From Athripsodes cinereus (lineage: Eukaryota > Arthropoda > Insecta > Trichoptera > Leptoceridae), in contig OX388325.1 of NCBI GenBank assembly GCA_947579605.1, positions 12,767,572 through 12,831,571 on the forward strand: a stretch of 64,000 nt of DNA, read 5' to 3'. Shown here piece after piece: positions 57,448 to 64,000 of the stretch. Under the pieces are notes generated by a model. The model was not told the DNA's origin. It did not search any database and saw only the letters and a list, made by a program, of their open reading frames with translations. A program made the position numbers and the translations under genes. Each line of letters starts with the position of its first letter. Position 1 is the first letter of the stretch.

Positions 57448-64000
<6,553 letters not shown>

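Overview
The window looks like nuclear DNA of an insect, most likely a moth or butterfly (Lepidoptera). It is AT-rich, has spliced genes with GT..AG introns, lacks any prokaryotic organisation, and is dense with RTE-type LINEs, Helitron ends and MITEs of the kinds common in Lepidoptera. The order-level call is an inference from the repeat set and protein similarity as I know it; no search was run.

Four protein-coding genes are supported. (1) 828-18869, + strand: the last five coding exons of an aquaporin (both NPA motifs, natural stop), with its 5' part left of the window and a probable long 3' UTR to about 20950. (2) 28060-30066, + strand: a single-exon C2H2 zinc-finger gene with 19 complete fingers, seven of which form an almost perfect duplicated block. 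(3) 38980-about 53270, - strand: a complete ER Hsp70 chaperone, BiP/GRP78 (insect Hsc70-3), with eight coding exons, a 657-residue product, a signal peptide and a C-terminal KDEL. It has a leader exon and a promoter carrying three CCAAT boxes, an exact ERSE-II and an ERSE-like site, so it should respond to the unfolded-protein response. (4) 57448->64000, - strand: the last seven complete coding exons plus the end of an eighth of delta-aminolevulinate dehydratase (porphobilinogen synthase, haem pathway). The genes are unrelated housekeeping or regulatory genes and do not form a functional cluster.

The rest is mostly mobile DNA in introns and spacers. One RTE-like LINE family dominates: a 2.5-kb internally deleted copy at 30196-32690 and many 3' fragments. 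A short SINE-like retroelement appears to share that LINE's 3' end, and one copy has a 13-bp target-site duplication. There are also 3' ends of other LINEs, a tRNA-derived SINE, Helitron ends, hAT-like elements with 8-bp target duplications, PIF/Harbinger-like MITEs with TTA duplications, pogo/Tigger-like MITEs with TA duplications, a TTAA-flanked element, several perfect foldback hairpins, a 30-copy 65-bp satellite, a 316-bp tandem array and a degenerate YqaJ-type nuclease gene.

Layout: 1-20960 aquaporin and its TE-filled introns; 20960-28060 TE-rich spacer; 28060-30170 zinc-finger gene; 30196-34510 LINE, hAT and foldback cluster; 34510-38980 spacer and probable BiP 3' UTR; 38980-53480 BiP and promoter; 53480-57430 spacer; 57430-64000 ALAD. 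Nothing here is clearly a new biological system. The most unusual items are the TA-flanked element with a 15-bp motif array, the LINE/SINE tail sharing and the clean foldbacks.
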